Below are positions 7,694 through 16,547 of a DNA stretch of 31,422 bases, piece after piece (within the stretch, counting starts at the first letter, position 1; every line of letters begins with the position of its first letter). Under the pieces are notes generated by a model. That model was not told where the DNA came from, ran no database searches, and was given only the letters and a program-made list of their open reading frames with translations. Both the position numbers and the translations under genes were made by a program. Origin of the DNA: a virus; the IMG/VR virus record IMGVR_UViG_3300034107_000274, positions 1 through 31,422 of that record. The stretch is one strand, 5' to 3'.

Positions 7694-9559
7694 TTATCCT
7701 AGTGAGGCGTTTCTAATAATGTTACGGTCTAAAGATTGGCCCGTTGTAACATCGCTAGGAACTACGTACGCTTTAACTGGTGTTTGTTCATTCGTTGCCA
7801 ATACGGATGCTAATTGATTAACTCCTGAATTTCCTACAACGTTAAATTGTGGTGCGCTTGGTGCGCCTCCGCCAGTTGGAACATTCGCACCGCCTACTCC
7901 CCCGCCTTTTGGAGTTTTAACCGATAAAATCTTTTTAACATTTGCCAATCCCGCTACTACCGCAACTCCCGCAGCGACACCTCCCAAAGCTGGTCCAACT
8001 ACTGGAATACCTGCAAGTGATTTATAAGCTGCTGTTGCACTTTGATAAGTGTCGATTGTGGTTGCCGCTATTGCTGCCGCCTTTCCCGCATCTGTTGCCT
8101 CTCCTAATAATGAAGATGCTTGTTTTAAAGTATTTGATCCAGCTGCCAACCATTGCTCACGCGATTGTGCTTTCTTTTTTTCAATTTCTTCAGTTGCTGC
8201 CGCGTTATCTTGCTTAATTTTTAAATCTTCCGCATCGCTTTTAACTCGAATATCATTTATCTCATTTGCTTGGGCAATTTCTAAATCTAAAGTGTCTTTT
8301 CCTTGTTGCTTTGCTAATTCAATTAAACGAAAATATTTATCATTTACTGCTCGCTCTTCAATTTGACTTCTAGTCATAAATGCCTCGGCATTTTTATCCT
8401 GCGCATCTCCAATCGCTTTTGTTATTTCTAACTCATTTGCAACGGTTGCATCACTTTGCGCTTTTAATGCTGCCTTTAATTCTTCAGCGTCTTTTTTTGC
8501 TTGCTCTTTGGCTTCTTTTTGTCTTTGCTTTCTATCAGCTTTTTTTTCTTCAGCACTCTTTTTTTCCGATTCTCTTTCTTTTGACGCTTGATCTGCATTA
8601 AAATTTGCAATTTCTAATCTTCCTTTTCTTTCTAAATCTAAAGCCTCGTTTCTTAATTCTTGTATTCTTTTGTTTTGCTCTTTTGTTAAATTATAACCCT
8701 CTTTTTGAGTAGATTCAATCGATTTTATTTCTTCATTATTAGCTTTTAATCTAGCGTTAATGCCATCTACTTTTATTTGTGTTAATTCCTTATCACTTGC
8801 TCCTCTTTGCTTTGCAGCAGCTAATTCAATTTGAGTATTATAGTCTATTCCTTTTGCGTTTGCATCGGCTAATTCTTTTCCGTATTCTAATTGCTTATTA
8901 AGTGCTTTTTGTTTTTCGGTCATTTCCTCTGTTGCATCTGAACTTTCATTCATTTTTGCAACTAGATAACCTAAACCAACAACAAGCGCACCAATACCAG
9001 TTGATACTATTGCGGTTTTTAAAGCATTAAATGATACTGCGGTTGTAGTTACTGCACTTGAAAATAATCTTTGCACTACCGTTGCCGCTGCGGTTGCTAA
9101 AGTATCAAGTTTTTTAAATGCAGTTGAATTTTGAACTACTGCGCTTAATTGCTCAAAGCTATCTATACTTTCTCCAATCGCTTGCAATCCTGAACTCAAA
9201 GCCATTGCGCTTTGAACTTTTAAAAGCGTTTGCTCTACTTCTTCAGATTGCGCACCAAACAAAGCCATTCCGCCCTGCACCGCAGCAAACCCACCTGCAA
9301 CTCCAGCAAGTGAACTGCTCAAAGCCTTAAATTTAGCATCGGGATTGAAGGCATCGGTTAACGCTTTTGCATCTCCAATCCTATCTTTTAATTCTCCCGC
9401 TTTTTTAGCCGCATTAATTGCTTCTTGTGAAGTAACTCCAAACTTTTCAGATAATGCAGCTACATCGGCTTGCGCTGCTCTTAATTGTGAGCGTAAAGAA
9501 CCAACCGCCTCATCTGCGTTGCCTTGTACTTTTATATCAATAACCTTTTCTATTGCCAT
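7694..9559 (-). CDS. Tail tape measure protein
   Basis: This 621-aa protein begins with MAIEKVIDIKVQGNADEAVG, the usual opening of tape measures, followed by long amphipathic helices. Hydrophobic segments lie near 85-105 (SLAGVAGGFAAVQGGMALFG), 185-203 (VSTGIGALVVGLGYLVAKM) and 520-545 (GIPVVGPALGGVAAGVAVVA). Between them is a long Glu/Lys/Ala coiled-coil tract (about 325-480). Using the usual rule of about 0.15 nm per residue it would set a tail near 90 nm, an inference. Its start overlaps the 44-aa gene by 10 nt. The tail chaperones are encoded far upstream here, beyond the tail-tip genes, an unusual arrangement. Confidence 0.85.
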   Translation of the reverse strand: MAIEKVIDIKVQGNADEAVGSLRSQLRAAQADVAALSEKFGVTSQEAINAAKKAGELKDRIGDAKALTDAFNPDAKFKALSSSLAGVAGGFAAVQGGMALFGAQSEEVEQTLLKVQSAMALSSGLQAIGESIDSFEQLSAVVQNSTAFKKLDTLATAAATVVQRLFSSAVTTTAVSFNALKTAIVSTGIGALVVGLGYLVAKMNESSDATEEMTEKQKALNKQLEYGKELADANAKGIDYNTQIELAAAKQRGASDKELTQIKVDGINARLKANNEEIKSIESTQKEGYNLTKEQNKRIQELRNEALDLERKGRLEIANFNADQASKERESEKKSAEEKKADRKQRQKEAKEQAKKDAEELKAALKAQSDATVANELEITKAIGDAQDKNAEAFMTRSQIEERAVNDKYFRLIELAKQQGKDTLDLEIAQANEINDIRVKSDAEDLKIKQDNAAATEEIEKKKAQSREQWLAAGSNTLKQASSLLGEATDAGKAAAIAATTIDTYQSATAAYKSLAGIPVVGPALGGVAAGVAVVAGLANVKKILSVKTPKGGGVGGANVPTGGGAPSAPQFNVVGNSGVNQLASVLATNEQTPVKAYVVPSDVTTGQSLDRNIIRNASLG

Positions 9560-9684
9560 TTTGCCGCTTTTTTAAATAATTCACAGTTATTTGTATATTG
9601 ATATTTTCCCTTTGCGATTTCGATTGTCTCGTTGCCTTTATAGTCCTCTGCTATTTGTAGCATATCTAGTATTTGTTTAAGCAT
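9550..9684 (-). CDS. 44-aa protein between tail-tip and tape measure genes
   Basis: The ORF starts inside the end of the 836-aa gene (8-nt overlap, ATGCTTAA) and ends 10 nt inside the tape measure start. Sequence MLKQILDMLQIAEDYKGNET... KYQYTNNCELFKKAAKWQ is a helix followed by a short polar tail. Overlaps on both sides point to a translationally coupled gene. No family recognised. It may assist tail assembly given its place, but that is only context. Confidence 0.62.
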   Translation of the reverse strand: MLKQILDMLQIAEDYKGNETIEIAKGKYQYTNNCELFKKAAKWQ

Positions 9685-12187
9685 ATTGATTTATTTGTAT
9701 TGAAATAGTTGTTGAAACTGCGCCTTGAAAGTACTCTAATAATACATTGTCCGTTCTATTAACTCCAGTTGTATTTGCCGGCACTGCAACATTTAAAAGT
9801 CCATCTTTGTATTGGTTGCCTCCACTTGAGTAAGTTCCCACTAGAAAACCCGTTGCTAATTTTGAACGCCACAAATCAAAGTTTTGTAAAGATACTTGCA
9901 ACTCTATTTCTTGCGCAGTATTGTCAAGTAACATCGTTTGAATGTTTGTCAATCGTAATACTTGACTTCCCTCATCTGTTGCTGCGCTGTTATCTAAAAT
10001 CAATTCAAAAGAAGTTTCTCCGCTTGTTAATTCGGGTGTCATTGTGTTAATGATATACCTTTTATTTGAAATTATCAATTTGTCTTTTAATCGTATTGAA
10101 CAAATTAACGACGTTGGTAACATCGCTTTTAATTTTAAAATTCTAGTACGCTGGTTAAATAAATTTTCAATATAATCTGAATAGAAGCTATCATACAAGC
10201 CACTAAAATTTATATCTAAAAACCAAGAGGAAATTTCTGCACCCCAATTTAAAGATTGAACGTAACTCAAATCTGTTGCCGCTAACTCTAACTCGTTTGA
10301 AAATCTTACATAAGTGCTAATGTCATTTGTGGTAGTTCCGTTTGAAATTTTTATAGCAGGTGTTACGGATTGCTCCGCATTGCAATAAATTAAACTCGGC
10401 TTCGGCACGTATGCGTTGTTATCTTTATCAAACATCGTAGCTGTAATAAAGTTCGTGTCCGTTTCCCTTTCAAACATAAAATTTTCAAAAGGTAAAGCCA
10501 CTTCGTAAGTTTCAACAAATGCACTATTTTGATTTTCAAAATTCAAATCGCCATATTCTTTGTTAAATAAACCTCTGTAAATTTCATTCAACCTATTGAT
10601 TGAGTTTTCGTATTTAAAAGCTATACGCTTAAATAATTGTGGAGGGTTTATTTCGGTTGAATCAGTCATTACATATTCTGTAATATCTATATTTGAACCA
10701 TCTGAATAGTAATTTACTAAAGGTTGCAAATTAAATGAAGTATCAGATGTTGGAATTACCATTAAATTAAACATCTTAATCAATCCTTCCATAAATGTAA
10801 CCACGTTAATATCGGGAACGAATGATTTAATGTCAATATTTGAAACTGTTGTTTGTGATGCGCTTGTAGCTTTTACTACTTGGTACTCTGTATATGTGCC
10901 GACAAAACCTCCGCTAAATGGTCCTGGATTAAAAAAACCTGTTCTTTTAATTGTGCGCTTTAATTCACTTGTAAAAGTTATTCCACTTTCACTACTTACA
11001 TAAAAATTAAATAAATAAACTGGCGTTAAATTATTTGCAAGTTGATTTGATATAATTGATAATTCTTGCGTTCCTACTAAATTTGAAAATGATGAAAATA
11101 AAATACCATTATTATAAACAAATACATTGTAAGGATTTGTCGAAGCTGTTGTTATTTTTAGCTTTAAAGACCTACTATTTGAAATAGTAGGAGAATATCC
11201 CGAAGGTGTAGCAGGAGGGTCAAAAAATTCATTTATTGATGTTGAGTTAAATGTTAAAACATCAGTTGCTAAATCTAAAGTTGTAAAGCCTATTCCAGTT
11301 GCAGTATCTATAAAACCTCCAAAAAAATCTTCAATTCTTGTATTGGCATCTTTGCTAGTAAAATTTATTTTTAATAATTCAGGTTTGATTGTAAACTGGT
11401 CTTGATTTTTAAGATAAAGAAACAACCTGCTAAAAGTTAAACTTTCAATAAACGCTCCCGTAAATGTGATTCCGTATGCTCCCTGAATATACTCTAGTAT
11501 TTTAGTAACTCTTATCGCTGGAAATATCTCATTAAACAATAACTTACCCGCAGTAGTTGAAATGTTATCGGCTGCGGTTGCTCCTGCTGCTAGAAATAAT
11601 TTTCTCTTTGTTCCTATTAATGGGTAAAGTATATCGTAACTATCATCCGTTACCCTTGCCTGAACGTTTGCAAGGTTATACAAGTGATTTAATTCATCGT
11701 AATAACTAATTCTTACGCCATCCTCAAAGTAAGCTAGTGAGTTTAATTTGTCATCCTTAAACCTTTCCTTTAATTGCACTAAATTACCCGTAAAATTAAT
11801 TGAGTAACTTTCAATTTTATTGTCGGTTTTCTTACTGCCTTTCAGCGACCACTTTCCAAACCTAAAAGGAATTGTGTCAATCTCAATATATCCAAAATAT
11901 GTTATTCTGTGGTCAAATGCATCGGTTAAATTTAAAGGAGAATCTACAACCGTTGCACCTACTTCGCTATTATACCAATGGTACAGAATTTTGTTATTGT
12001 GGTCAGATGCTGGAATAGTAAATGCTTTGGAATAGTCCGTAAATATCTTACCCAAATCCCTAAAATTTTGAATTGAGGAAGTAACGCTTATTGATTCATC
12101 CGCAAACAATTCCAAACGGTGTCTAATTGGCGTTATAACGTCATCAATTAACTCGTCGATATAAATGTATAATGCAACGTTTTTCAT
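9677..12187 (-). CDS. Large tail-tip / baseplate hub-like protein
   Basis: This 836-aa protein starts MKNVALYIYIDELIDDVITP and near residue 40-70 has NFRDLGKIFTDYSKAFTIPA, an element I associate with a large tail protein of Bacteroidota siphophages. It is beta-rich and rich in Asn, Ser, Thr and aromatic residues, without coiled coils or membrane segments. The C-terminal region (TPELTSGETSFELILDNSAA) looks like a structural beta domain. It abuts the upstream 360-aa gene with no gap and precedes the tape measure. A Tal/gp27-like hub function is a reasonable inference from size and place but is not shown by any catalytic motif. Confidence 0.62.
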   Translation of the reverse strand: MKNVALYIYIDELIDDVITPIRHRLELFADESISVTSSIQNFRDLGKIFTDYSKAFTIPASDHNNKILYHWYNSEVGATVVDSPLNLTDAFDHRITYFGYIEIDTIPFRFGKWSLKGSKKTDNKIESYSINFTGNLVQLKERFKDDKLNSLAYFEDGVRISYYDELNHLYNLANVQARVTDDSYDILYPLIGTKRKLFLAAGATAADNISTTAGKLLFNEIFPAIRVTKILEYIQGAYGITFTGAFIESLTFSRLFLYLKNQDQFTIKPELLKINFTSKDANTRIEDFFGGFIDTATGIGFTTLDLATDVLTFNSTSINEFFDPPATPSGYSPTISNSRSLKLKITTASTNPYNVFVYNNGILFSSFSNLVGTQELSIISNQLANNLTPVYLFNFYVSSESGITFTSELKRTIKRTGFFNPGPFSGGFVGTYTEYQVVKATSASQTTVSNIDIKSFVPDINVVTFMEGLIKMFNLMVIPTSDTSFNLQPLVNYYSDGSNIDITEYVMTDSTEINPPQLFKRIAFKYENSINRLNEIYRGLFNKEYGDLNFENQNSAFVETYEVALPFENFMFERETDTNFITATMFDKDNNAYVPKPSLIYCNAEQSVTPAIKISNGTTTNDISTYVRFSNELELAATDLSYVQSLNWGAEISSWFLDINFSGLYDSFYSDYIENLFNQRTRILKLKAMLPTSLICSIRLKDKLIISNKRYIINTMTPELTSGETSFELILDNSAATDEGSQVLRLTNIQTMLLDNTAQEIELQVSLQNFDLWRSKLATGFLVGTYSSGGNQYKDGLLNVAVPANTTGVNRTDNVLLEYFQGAVSTTISIQINQYA

Positions 12188-13270
12188 TTAATCTACGTCA
12201 TTTATAAGGTTAAACGAGTACTCAAAATTCATTTCGTAGTTAATCATTTTGTCTTTTAACCTTGTTTTCTTTTGAATAGATTTGTCTTTTAAAGTTGCTG
12301 GTTCGTTATCTAGCAATATAGTTTCACTTGTCATTAATTCTACAAGTAACTCGATTGTATTTTCATCTACCCATCCAGTATTTAACTTAACGCTTTGCAT
12401 CAAATTAAAGTTAAACTCTTTTTTTTGTCCTCTTAATGGGTTGTAATCAACTGCATCAGCAAGTAAATTAAACCCTTTACTTTTTACTTCATAGCTATCT
12501 GTACGTGCTTTAAAAAATGTTAAATACTGCCATCCACCTTTTGAGTTTACAAAACTGCATTTTATCGGAGTGTAAAGACAGTCATCACCGTTTAAAAAGT
12601 ATATTTGAGGTTGTACGTCATCAGAATTCAATATAACTTGTACGCTATTTCCGTTTTCTTGTCCAGCAACATCACCTCTATAAGGTACTTTCATCATAAA
12701 AATACCAGTAATTTCATCTACTAAGTTTATTGCTTTTACGTTTTCAATAGTTGTACCTGCTAAATTTCTATATCTATAAATCAAATCGTACCCATCGTTC
12801 CAATCGTAATCTACTAAAATGTTAAAATATTGCTCATTATCGGAGCGATAAATATTTACGTTTGGATTAGTTAAGTAAACAACATCCGATTCAATAGATT
12901 GATTGTAGCCACCTTGATAATTGTTATATCCGTTTACTGCAACTAAAGCTTCTGTATCTATTAAAGTCCATTCATCGGTTAAATTTACTTTCCAATAGGT
13001 TGTAACTTCAACTTTGCGCCACATATTCGCATCTTCATCCGTTGGTGTAATTGCGCTCGGTGCTATGTTTTCAATCTCATCTTTTATGTAAGGTGAAATA
13101 TTAAACCAGCAATCCCGATTAACTGTGTCTGGGATTTGCTTTTCTAGCGTTACGGTTTTAGTTGGTAACACTCCAGCAGGATCAATTATATCAATCACGC
13201 ATCTAGTATAAACCTGCGTGGCTTCATCAACTAAAATTTTATAAGGACTTCGTACAAATATTACTTTCAT
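12188..13270 (-). CDS. Tail-tip protein, possible distal tail (Dit-like) component
   Basis: This 360-aa protein (MKVIFVRSPYKILVDEATQVY...) is beta-rich. The second half has the pattern KEFNFNLMQSVKLNTGWVDE then ELLVELMTSETILLD and NYEMNFEYSFNLIND, often seen in a tail protein that lies just before the large hub gene in Bacteroidota phages. Its start overlaps the upstream gene as ATGA, and the next gene begins directly after its stop. A Dit-like role linking tube and hub is inferred from the neighbours. No enzyme motif seen. Confidence 0.58.
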   Translation of the reverse strand: MKVIFVRSPYKILVDEATQVYTRCVIDIIDPAGVLPTKTVTLEKQIPDTVNRDCWFNISPYIKDEIENIAPSAITPTDEDANMWRKVEVTTYWKVNLTDEWTLIDTEALVAVNGYNNYQGGYNQSIESDVVYLTNPNVNIYRSDNEQYFNILVDYDWNDGYDLIYRYRNLAGTTIENVKAINLVDEITGIFMMKVPYRGDVAGQENGNSVQVILNSDDVQPQIYFLNGDDCLYTPIKCSFVNSKGGWQYLTFFKARTDSYEVKSKGFNLLADAVDYNPLRGQKKEFNFNLMQSVKLNTGWVDENTIELLVELMTSETILLDNEPATLKDKSIQKKTRLKDKMINYEMNFEYSFNLINDVD

Positions 13271-13821
13271 TTTATTTCTTTTAGTGTAAATTTCAAAAAC
13301 GATTCTACATCCAAACCGTATTTCTCAACTATATTTTCATCTAAACTTTTGTAACTCGTTTCAAACGCCTCGCGGAAAAACTTTGTTTCGGGTGTACCTT
13401 TCAAATAGATACTTCGGCTAATCATAGAGACCATTTGCTTACGTGTAGTAAATCGCCCATCTTTGCCCCTCGTTCCTGCCAATCCTTTGCGAACTACCCA
13501 GCTATCAATAGCACGTCTCAAACCGCCCTTTTCTCCTTTGCCACTTCCAAACTTATAAGGTGAGTTCGGTGCTTTTGCGCTTGAAATTTTACCCTTAACT
13601 CCGTAATCTAAAAACTTCCAGTAACTTTCGGCAAAAAAATCAAAAGCAATACTCCTCGGCATTTCCTTAGTTTCAAATCTTAAAGAGTCGGTCAACTTGT
13701 TACTTGTATTATGAGTACCGTATTTGCCTCCTTTCTTTAAGTTAGACTTTGCCCGATCTATAACAAGTTGCCCAAACTCATTTAATGCCGCTTGTACGTT
13801 CTCAATCTTCACAACAAACAC
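13267..13821 (-). CDS. HK97 gp10-like tail completion protein
   Basis: Residues about 60-80 read FFAESYWKFLDYGVKGK, the aromatic 'YW.f.dyGv.G' core of HK97 gp10-type neck/tail completion proteins, followed by a Lys/Arg/Gly-rich loop (PYKFGSGKGEKGGLRRAI) and a C-terminal helix with TPETKFFREAF. These are known to join tail tube to head. There is no ATG: the 184-aa frame opens at GTG 13821, or at GTG 13812 (MKIENVQAALNEF), the latter leaving only an 11-nt overlap with the upstream gene. I cannot decide between them. The stop overlaps the next start (ATGA). Confidence 0.75.
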   Translation of the reverse strand: MFVVKIENVQAALNEFGQLVIDRAKSNLKKGGKYGTHNTSNKLTDSLRFETKEMPRSIAFDFFAESYWKFLDYGVKGKISSAKAPNSPYKFGSGKGEKGGLRRAIDSWVVRKGLAGTRGKDGRFTTRKQMVSMISRSIYLKGTPETKFFREAFETSYKSLDENIVEKYGLDVESFLKFTLKEIK

Positions 13822-14263
13822 TCATTGCGTTGTTCGGAATTGAAAGCGTTAAATCCACTTTCCAACCGTCTAACATATTTGTAAATTCTAAAAGTATCGG
13901 AGTTAAATCTGAAACGTTTTCAATCTCTATATCAAATTCATTTCTCGTTAACTGCATTTTGGTTATAGCATAATTGATAATGGCGTGGCAAGTATTCAAA
14001 TTGTCAATTTCATTATCGTTTCCTAGAAACTTATTATTTGATTTTACCTTGCTTACGTTGCGAATATCTAGAACCGCTATTTCAAACGTGAAAGTATTAT
14101 TTTGTCCCGGAGCGGATGCATTCAAAATATTTATGTGTGCCAGCGGAAATATATTCTTTTTTACGTTGTCGATAATGTCCGTTCCCTGCGTGATCGTATT
14201 AACAAAAGGAGCATCTTTTATGCTATCTCTAATGAAGTTTAAACAAGTGTAATATTGGTTCAT
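13802..14263 (-). CDS. Putative tail terminator protein
   Basis: This 153-aa protein (MNQYYTCLNFIRDSIKDAPF...) has an early TITQGTDIIDNVKKNIFPLAHI segment followed by alternating beta strands (TFTFEIAVLDIRNVSK) and a C-terminal strand before NAMSVCCED. The pattern 'ItqG...di.k..iyPlahi' is one I associate with tail terminator-type proteins in Bacteroidota phages. It starts at the ATGA that also ends the frameshifted chaperone, and is followed by the gp10-like gene, the normal neighbour. The role is inferred from this context. Confidence 0.62.
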   Translation of the reverse strand: MNQYYTCLNFIRDSIKDAPFVNTITQGTDIIDNVKKNIFPLAHINILNASAPGQNNTFTFEIAVLDIRNVSKVKSNNKFLGNDNEIDNLNTCHAIINYAITKMQLTRNEFDIEIENVSDLTPILLEFTNMLDGWKVDLTLSIPNNAMSVCCED

Positions 14264-14520
14264 TGCTTTTGTGTTTGTTTTATTCGTCTTGCTTCCTCTT
14301 TGCTTTCGTCGATTAAGTAAGATAAAAGCGTGAGTGATTCAGATAAAGGTTCTTTTCCAACGTCTGAAATTCTAATTTTAAGTTCTCGGCTAATTGTGAT
14401 AAAGGATTGGTACCATCCCCAGCGTTCGGTAAAACTTCCTCCAAATTCAACTTCTCCCTCGCTGCCATCTTGGGAATAGAGCAAAGGGTGTGATTCAATA
14501 ATTCGCTGAATAAACTCCAA
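14260..14520 (-). CDS. Tail assembly chaperone T-domain, reached by -1 frameshift
   Basis: This 86-codon frame has no ATG anywhere; its first codons lie just after the T9 slippery run, and a TAG in the same frame sits five codons upstream of the slip codons. It encodes a convincing C-terminal chaperone domain: GGSFTERWGWYQSFITISRE, then KEPLSESLTLLSYLI and a Lys/Glu-rich helix, similar to the T domain (WGWyqs.. .L..L.y) seen after G-type proteins in Bacteroidota phages. A -1 shift at codon 162 of the 230-aa upstream gene gives a 248-aa G-T fusion. Its stop overlaps the next start as ATGA, which supports real termination here. Confidence 0.78.
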   Translation of the reverse strand: MEFIQRIIESHPLLYSQDGSEGEVEFGGSFTERWGWYQSFITISRELKIRISDVGKEPLSESLTLLSYLIDESKEEARRIKQTQKQ

Positions 14521-15005
14521 AAAAAAACCATTGCGCCTCTAACTATGTGCATCGGTGTATCTTTGAAATTTAACGCAAGGGATTCATCGCCAGTGAACTC
14601 TTCAATTTCGTAATATTCGCCCGCTTTTCTTTTGATTGGTCGGTACATTACTGAAAGCATCAACTCGGTTAGTTCATCTTTACCCATACAAGTATCGATT
14701 GTTGCGTGTTCCCCTAGTGAGATGCGCTCCATATTAGGAATAAATCCGTAATTAACGCCATTCATTTTAAATGTACGTGTAAGTGCAGGAGATTGGTCAA
14801 GTGTTTGCGCTATTGTTTTGACTATATCGGCAAACTCAATCGCAGGAAGTTTCATTACATCGCCAACTTCTATGTTACAGAATATCGCAACCATTTGAAT
14901 GCAAATATACGTTTCATCATCTGCATTATCGGCTACTACTTTTTGGTAACGCTTATACTGCGATAGGGTTATTTCTTTTAAATCTGTGGGGATTATTACT
15001 CTCAT
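14313..15005 (-). CDS. Tail assembly chaperone G-like protein (zero frame)
   Basis: The 230-aa protein begins MRVIIPTDLKEITLSQYKRY and contains NGVNYGFIPNMERISLGEHA (about 99-120) and VMYRPIKRKAGEYYEIEEF, all matching a chaperone family of Bacteroidota siphophages. At V160-F161-F162-W163 the codons GTT TTT TTT TGG hold a T TTT TTT slippery heptamer. Without shifting, translation continues 69 codons and ends at 14313; with a -1 shift it enters the T frame. The last 208 nt are therefore read in two frames. G and GT proteins bind the tape measure during tail assembly. Gene order differs from lambda: the tape measure is far downstream. Confidence 0.82.
   Translation of the reverse strand: MRVIIPTDLKEITLSQYKRYQKVVADNADDETYICIQMVAIFCNIEVGDVMKLPAIEFADIVKTIAQTLDQSPALTRTFKMNGVNYGFIPNMERISLGEHATIDTCMGKDELTELMLSVMYRPIKRKAGEYYEIEEFTGDESLALNFKDTPMHIVRGAMVFFWSLFSELLNHTLCSIPKMAAREKLNLEEVLPNAGDGTNPLSQLAENLKLEFQTLEKNLYLNHSRFYLT
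14519..14528 (-). promoter_or_regulatory. T9 slippery site for -1 ribosomal frameshift
   Basis: On the minus strand the sequence is GTTTTTTTTTGG; zero-frame codons are GTT TTT TTT TGG. The heptamer T TTT TTT allows both tRNAs to re-pair after a one-base slip. A weak 5-bp hairpin (ATTCA/TGAAT) begins about 8 nt downstream. A homopolymer indel is the main alternative; one extra T would fuse the frames permanently. Confidence 0.75.
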
Positions 15006-15034
15006 ACTATTATAACTAAAAAATGTGGTTTTGT

Positions 15035-16198
15035 TTATGTTATTATTACTTTTCGTGTTGGCTTGATTGCAAGTTGCATCATTGCGAAGTATCGAAGCGC
15101 ATCAATAGCGTGGTTCATCGAGTCAATCGGCTTGTTAAGTTTCTTGCCAGTCTTGTCAACATCCCAACTATACGACCTCAATTCTTTGATTAGGTTCACG
15201 CTTGACTTTGTGATTAACATTTGTCTTTGTTGCAGTACTGAAATCCCAAAATTAATCGAGTCTGCTCCTTTCACAACCGCTTTGATATTGTATCCTGCTC
15301 TGCGAATTTCCTCGATGCTTTTAGGTTCGGCACTATCCGCCCAAATCGGCAGGCGTTTATCGTGGCTCATTAAGTTTATAATATCGGAGTTGAGTAGTGA
15401 GGTCGAATATATCACCTCGTTGCAAATAATCTTACCATCGTACTCGTGAACTTCAATTAGTGCGCTCGGATCGTTACTATATCCAAAATCTAGTCCGTAA
15501 CCGATTAACTTTGCCTCTGCCGGTATTGTATCGATTAGTTCGTAATTTTCAAATATAACGCCCTCCAGCGTTCCGAGTTGACCTAATCCGTAAACATTCC
15601 ACCAGTTCTCCCAATATGCCGAAGTCTTGGCTTTCTCCTGCGCCTTTTCAATCTCTTTTACTATTGCTGGATCAAGTGCCTCGTTATCCTTGTAAGTTAG
15701 AATTATGAAGTCGGAATTGCTATCGTTGATTAAATCCGTATGCACCCAAAATTCATTTGTTGGGTTGTAGTCTAAATAGATGAATTTCTTTGTTCTGATT
15801 GATAACTGTTGGTAACTTTCAAAAGTAATGTTATTGCACTCGTTTATAAAAAGTACATCACGCCTCGCTCCCCTTAATTTATCCGGTTGATCTGCGCTAA
15901 AAAATTCGATATAACTTCCGTTTGTAAATTTGTAGGTTAGGTTTGACTTATTAAAATTGTTTGAATTAAAGTTATCAGTCCACTGCATTATTTTTAAAAA
16001 GTCCTTTAACGCCCCACGTTTTAAATGCGGGATTGATTCGGCTACAACGCTAATTTCGGAGTTTGGAGTATCCATCGCGTACTGTATCAAAAGCGGAAGG
16101 ATTGTAAAGGTTTTGGAACTACTTGTCCCGCCTTGCACAATCCTTACTCGTTTTCTTAATTTTCTTATTTTACTCTGCGCTGTCGTCTGTAATAACAT
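15035..16198 (-). CDS. Terminase large subunit
   Basis: All landmarks of a large terminase are visible in 387 aa. The ATPase has Walker A GGTSSSKT (23-30), Walker B DVLFINE (114-120) and a coupling-like YLDYNPTNEFW (141-151). The nuclease has D237 in YGLDFGYSNDP, D288 in WADSAEP and D366 in NHAIDALRY. It uses ATP to drive DNA into the prohead and cuts concatemers. The Walker A with GTSSSKT is typical of Bacteroidota and Firmicutes phages (PF04466-like). It overlaps the small subunit gene by 29 nt. Packaging strategy (cos or pac) is not visible. Confidence 0.96.
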   Translation of the reverse strand: MLLQTTAQSKIRKLRKRVRIVQGGTSSSKTFTILPLLIQYAMDTPNSEISVVAESIPHLKRGALKDFLKIMQWTDNFNSNNFNKSNLTYKFTNGSYIEFFSADQPDKLRGARRDVLFINECNNITFESYQQLSIRTKKFIYLDYNPTNEFWVHTDLINDSNSDFIILTYKDNEALDPAIVKEIEKAQEKAKTSAYWENWWNVYGLGQLGTLEGVIFENYELIDTIPAEAKLIGYGLDFGYSNDPSALIEVHEYDGKIICNEVIYSTSLLNSDIINLMSHDKRLPIWADSAEPKSIEEIRRAGYNIKAVVKGADSINFGISVLQQRQMLITKSSVNLIKELRSYSWDVDKTGKKLNKPIDSMNHAIDALRYFAMMQLAIKPTRKVIIT

Positions 16199-16547
16199 CG
16201 AGGTCTATTTGTTTGAAGATAGGTTTTTCCGTTTCCTCTGTTACTTGATGGTTCATTGATAGCTTTCGTAACTCTTCAGGCGTTGCAATTAGTTTCATTA
16301 AAGCCATCTGTAATGCTGGAGCGTTGCTAGTGTACCATTTTGACCGCATTGAAACTTTTAGAGTTACTCGGTTAGTTTCTAAAAGTCCTTTTAGCTCGTT
16401 GTATTCGTTGCTATCAGGTTCAAAGAAACGGTAAAAAGTAGTTTTATCACAAGGCAAAAAAGCAACGATGTCCTCAACAAAAAACAATTTATGTTTGACA
16501 ATTACTTCCTTTGCCTGCTCAAATATTTTATTCTTGTCGTATGCCAT
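16170..16547 (-). CDS. Terminase small subunit
   Basis: This 125-aa protein starts MAYDKNKIFEQAKEVIVKHK and has a helix-turn-helix-like FLPCDKTTFYRFFEPD segment (about 30-45), a long second helix pair (VTLKVSMRSKWYTSNAPALQ) and an acidic C-terminus. The arrangement, size and position immediately before the large subunit (29-nt overlap) match small terminases that recognise the packaging site. The start overlaps the methyltransferase end by 20 nt. DNA target unknown. Confidence 0.86.
   Translation of the reverse strand: MAYDKNKIFEQAKEVIVKHKLFFVEDIVAFLPCDKTTFYRFFEPDSNEYNELKGLLETNRVTLKVSMRSKWYTSNAPALQMALMKLIATPEELRKLSMNHQVTEETEKPIFKQIDLDVITDDSAE

Noticed and set aside
14313-14520. Reading the 86-codon frame as an independent gene with its own start
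   Set aside because: It has no ATG and begins only after a TAG five codons before the slip site; a frameshift product explains it better.
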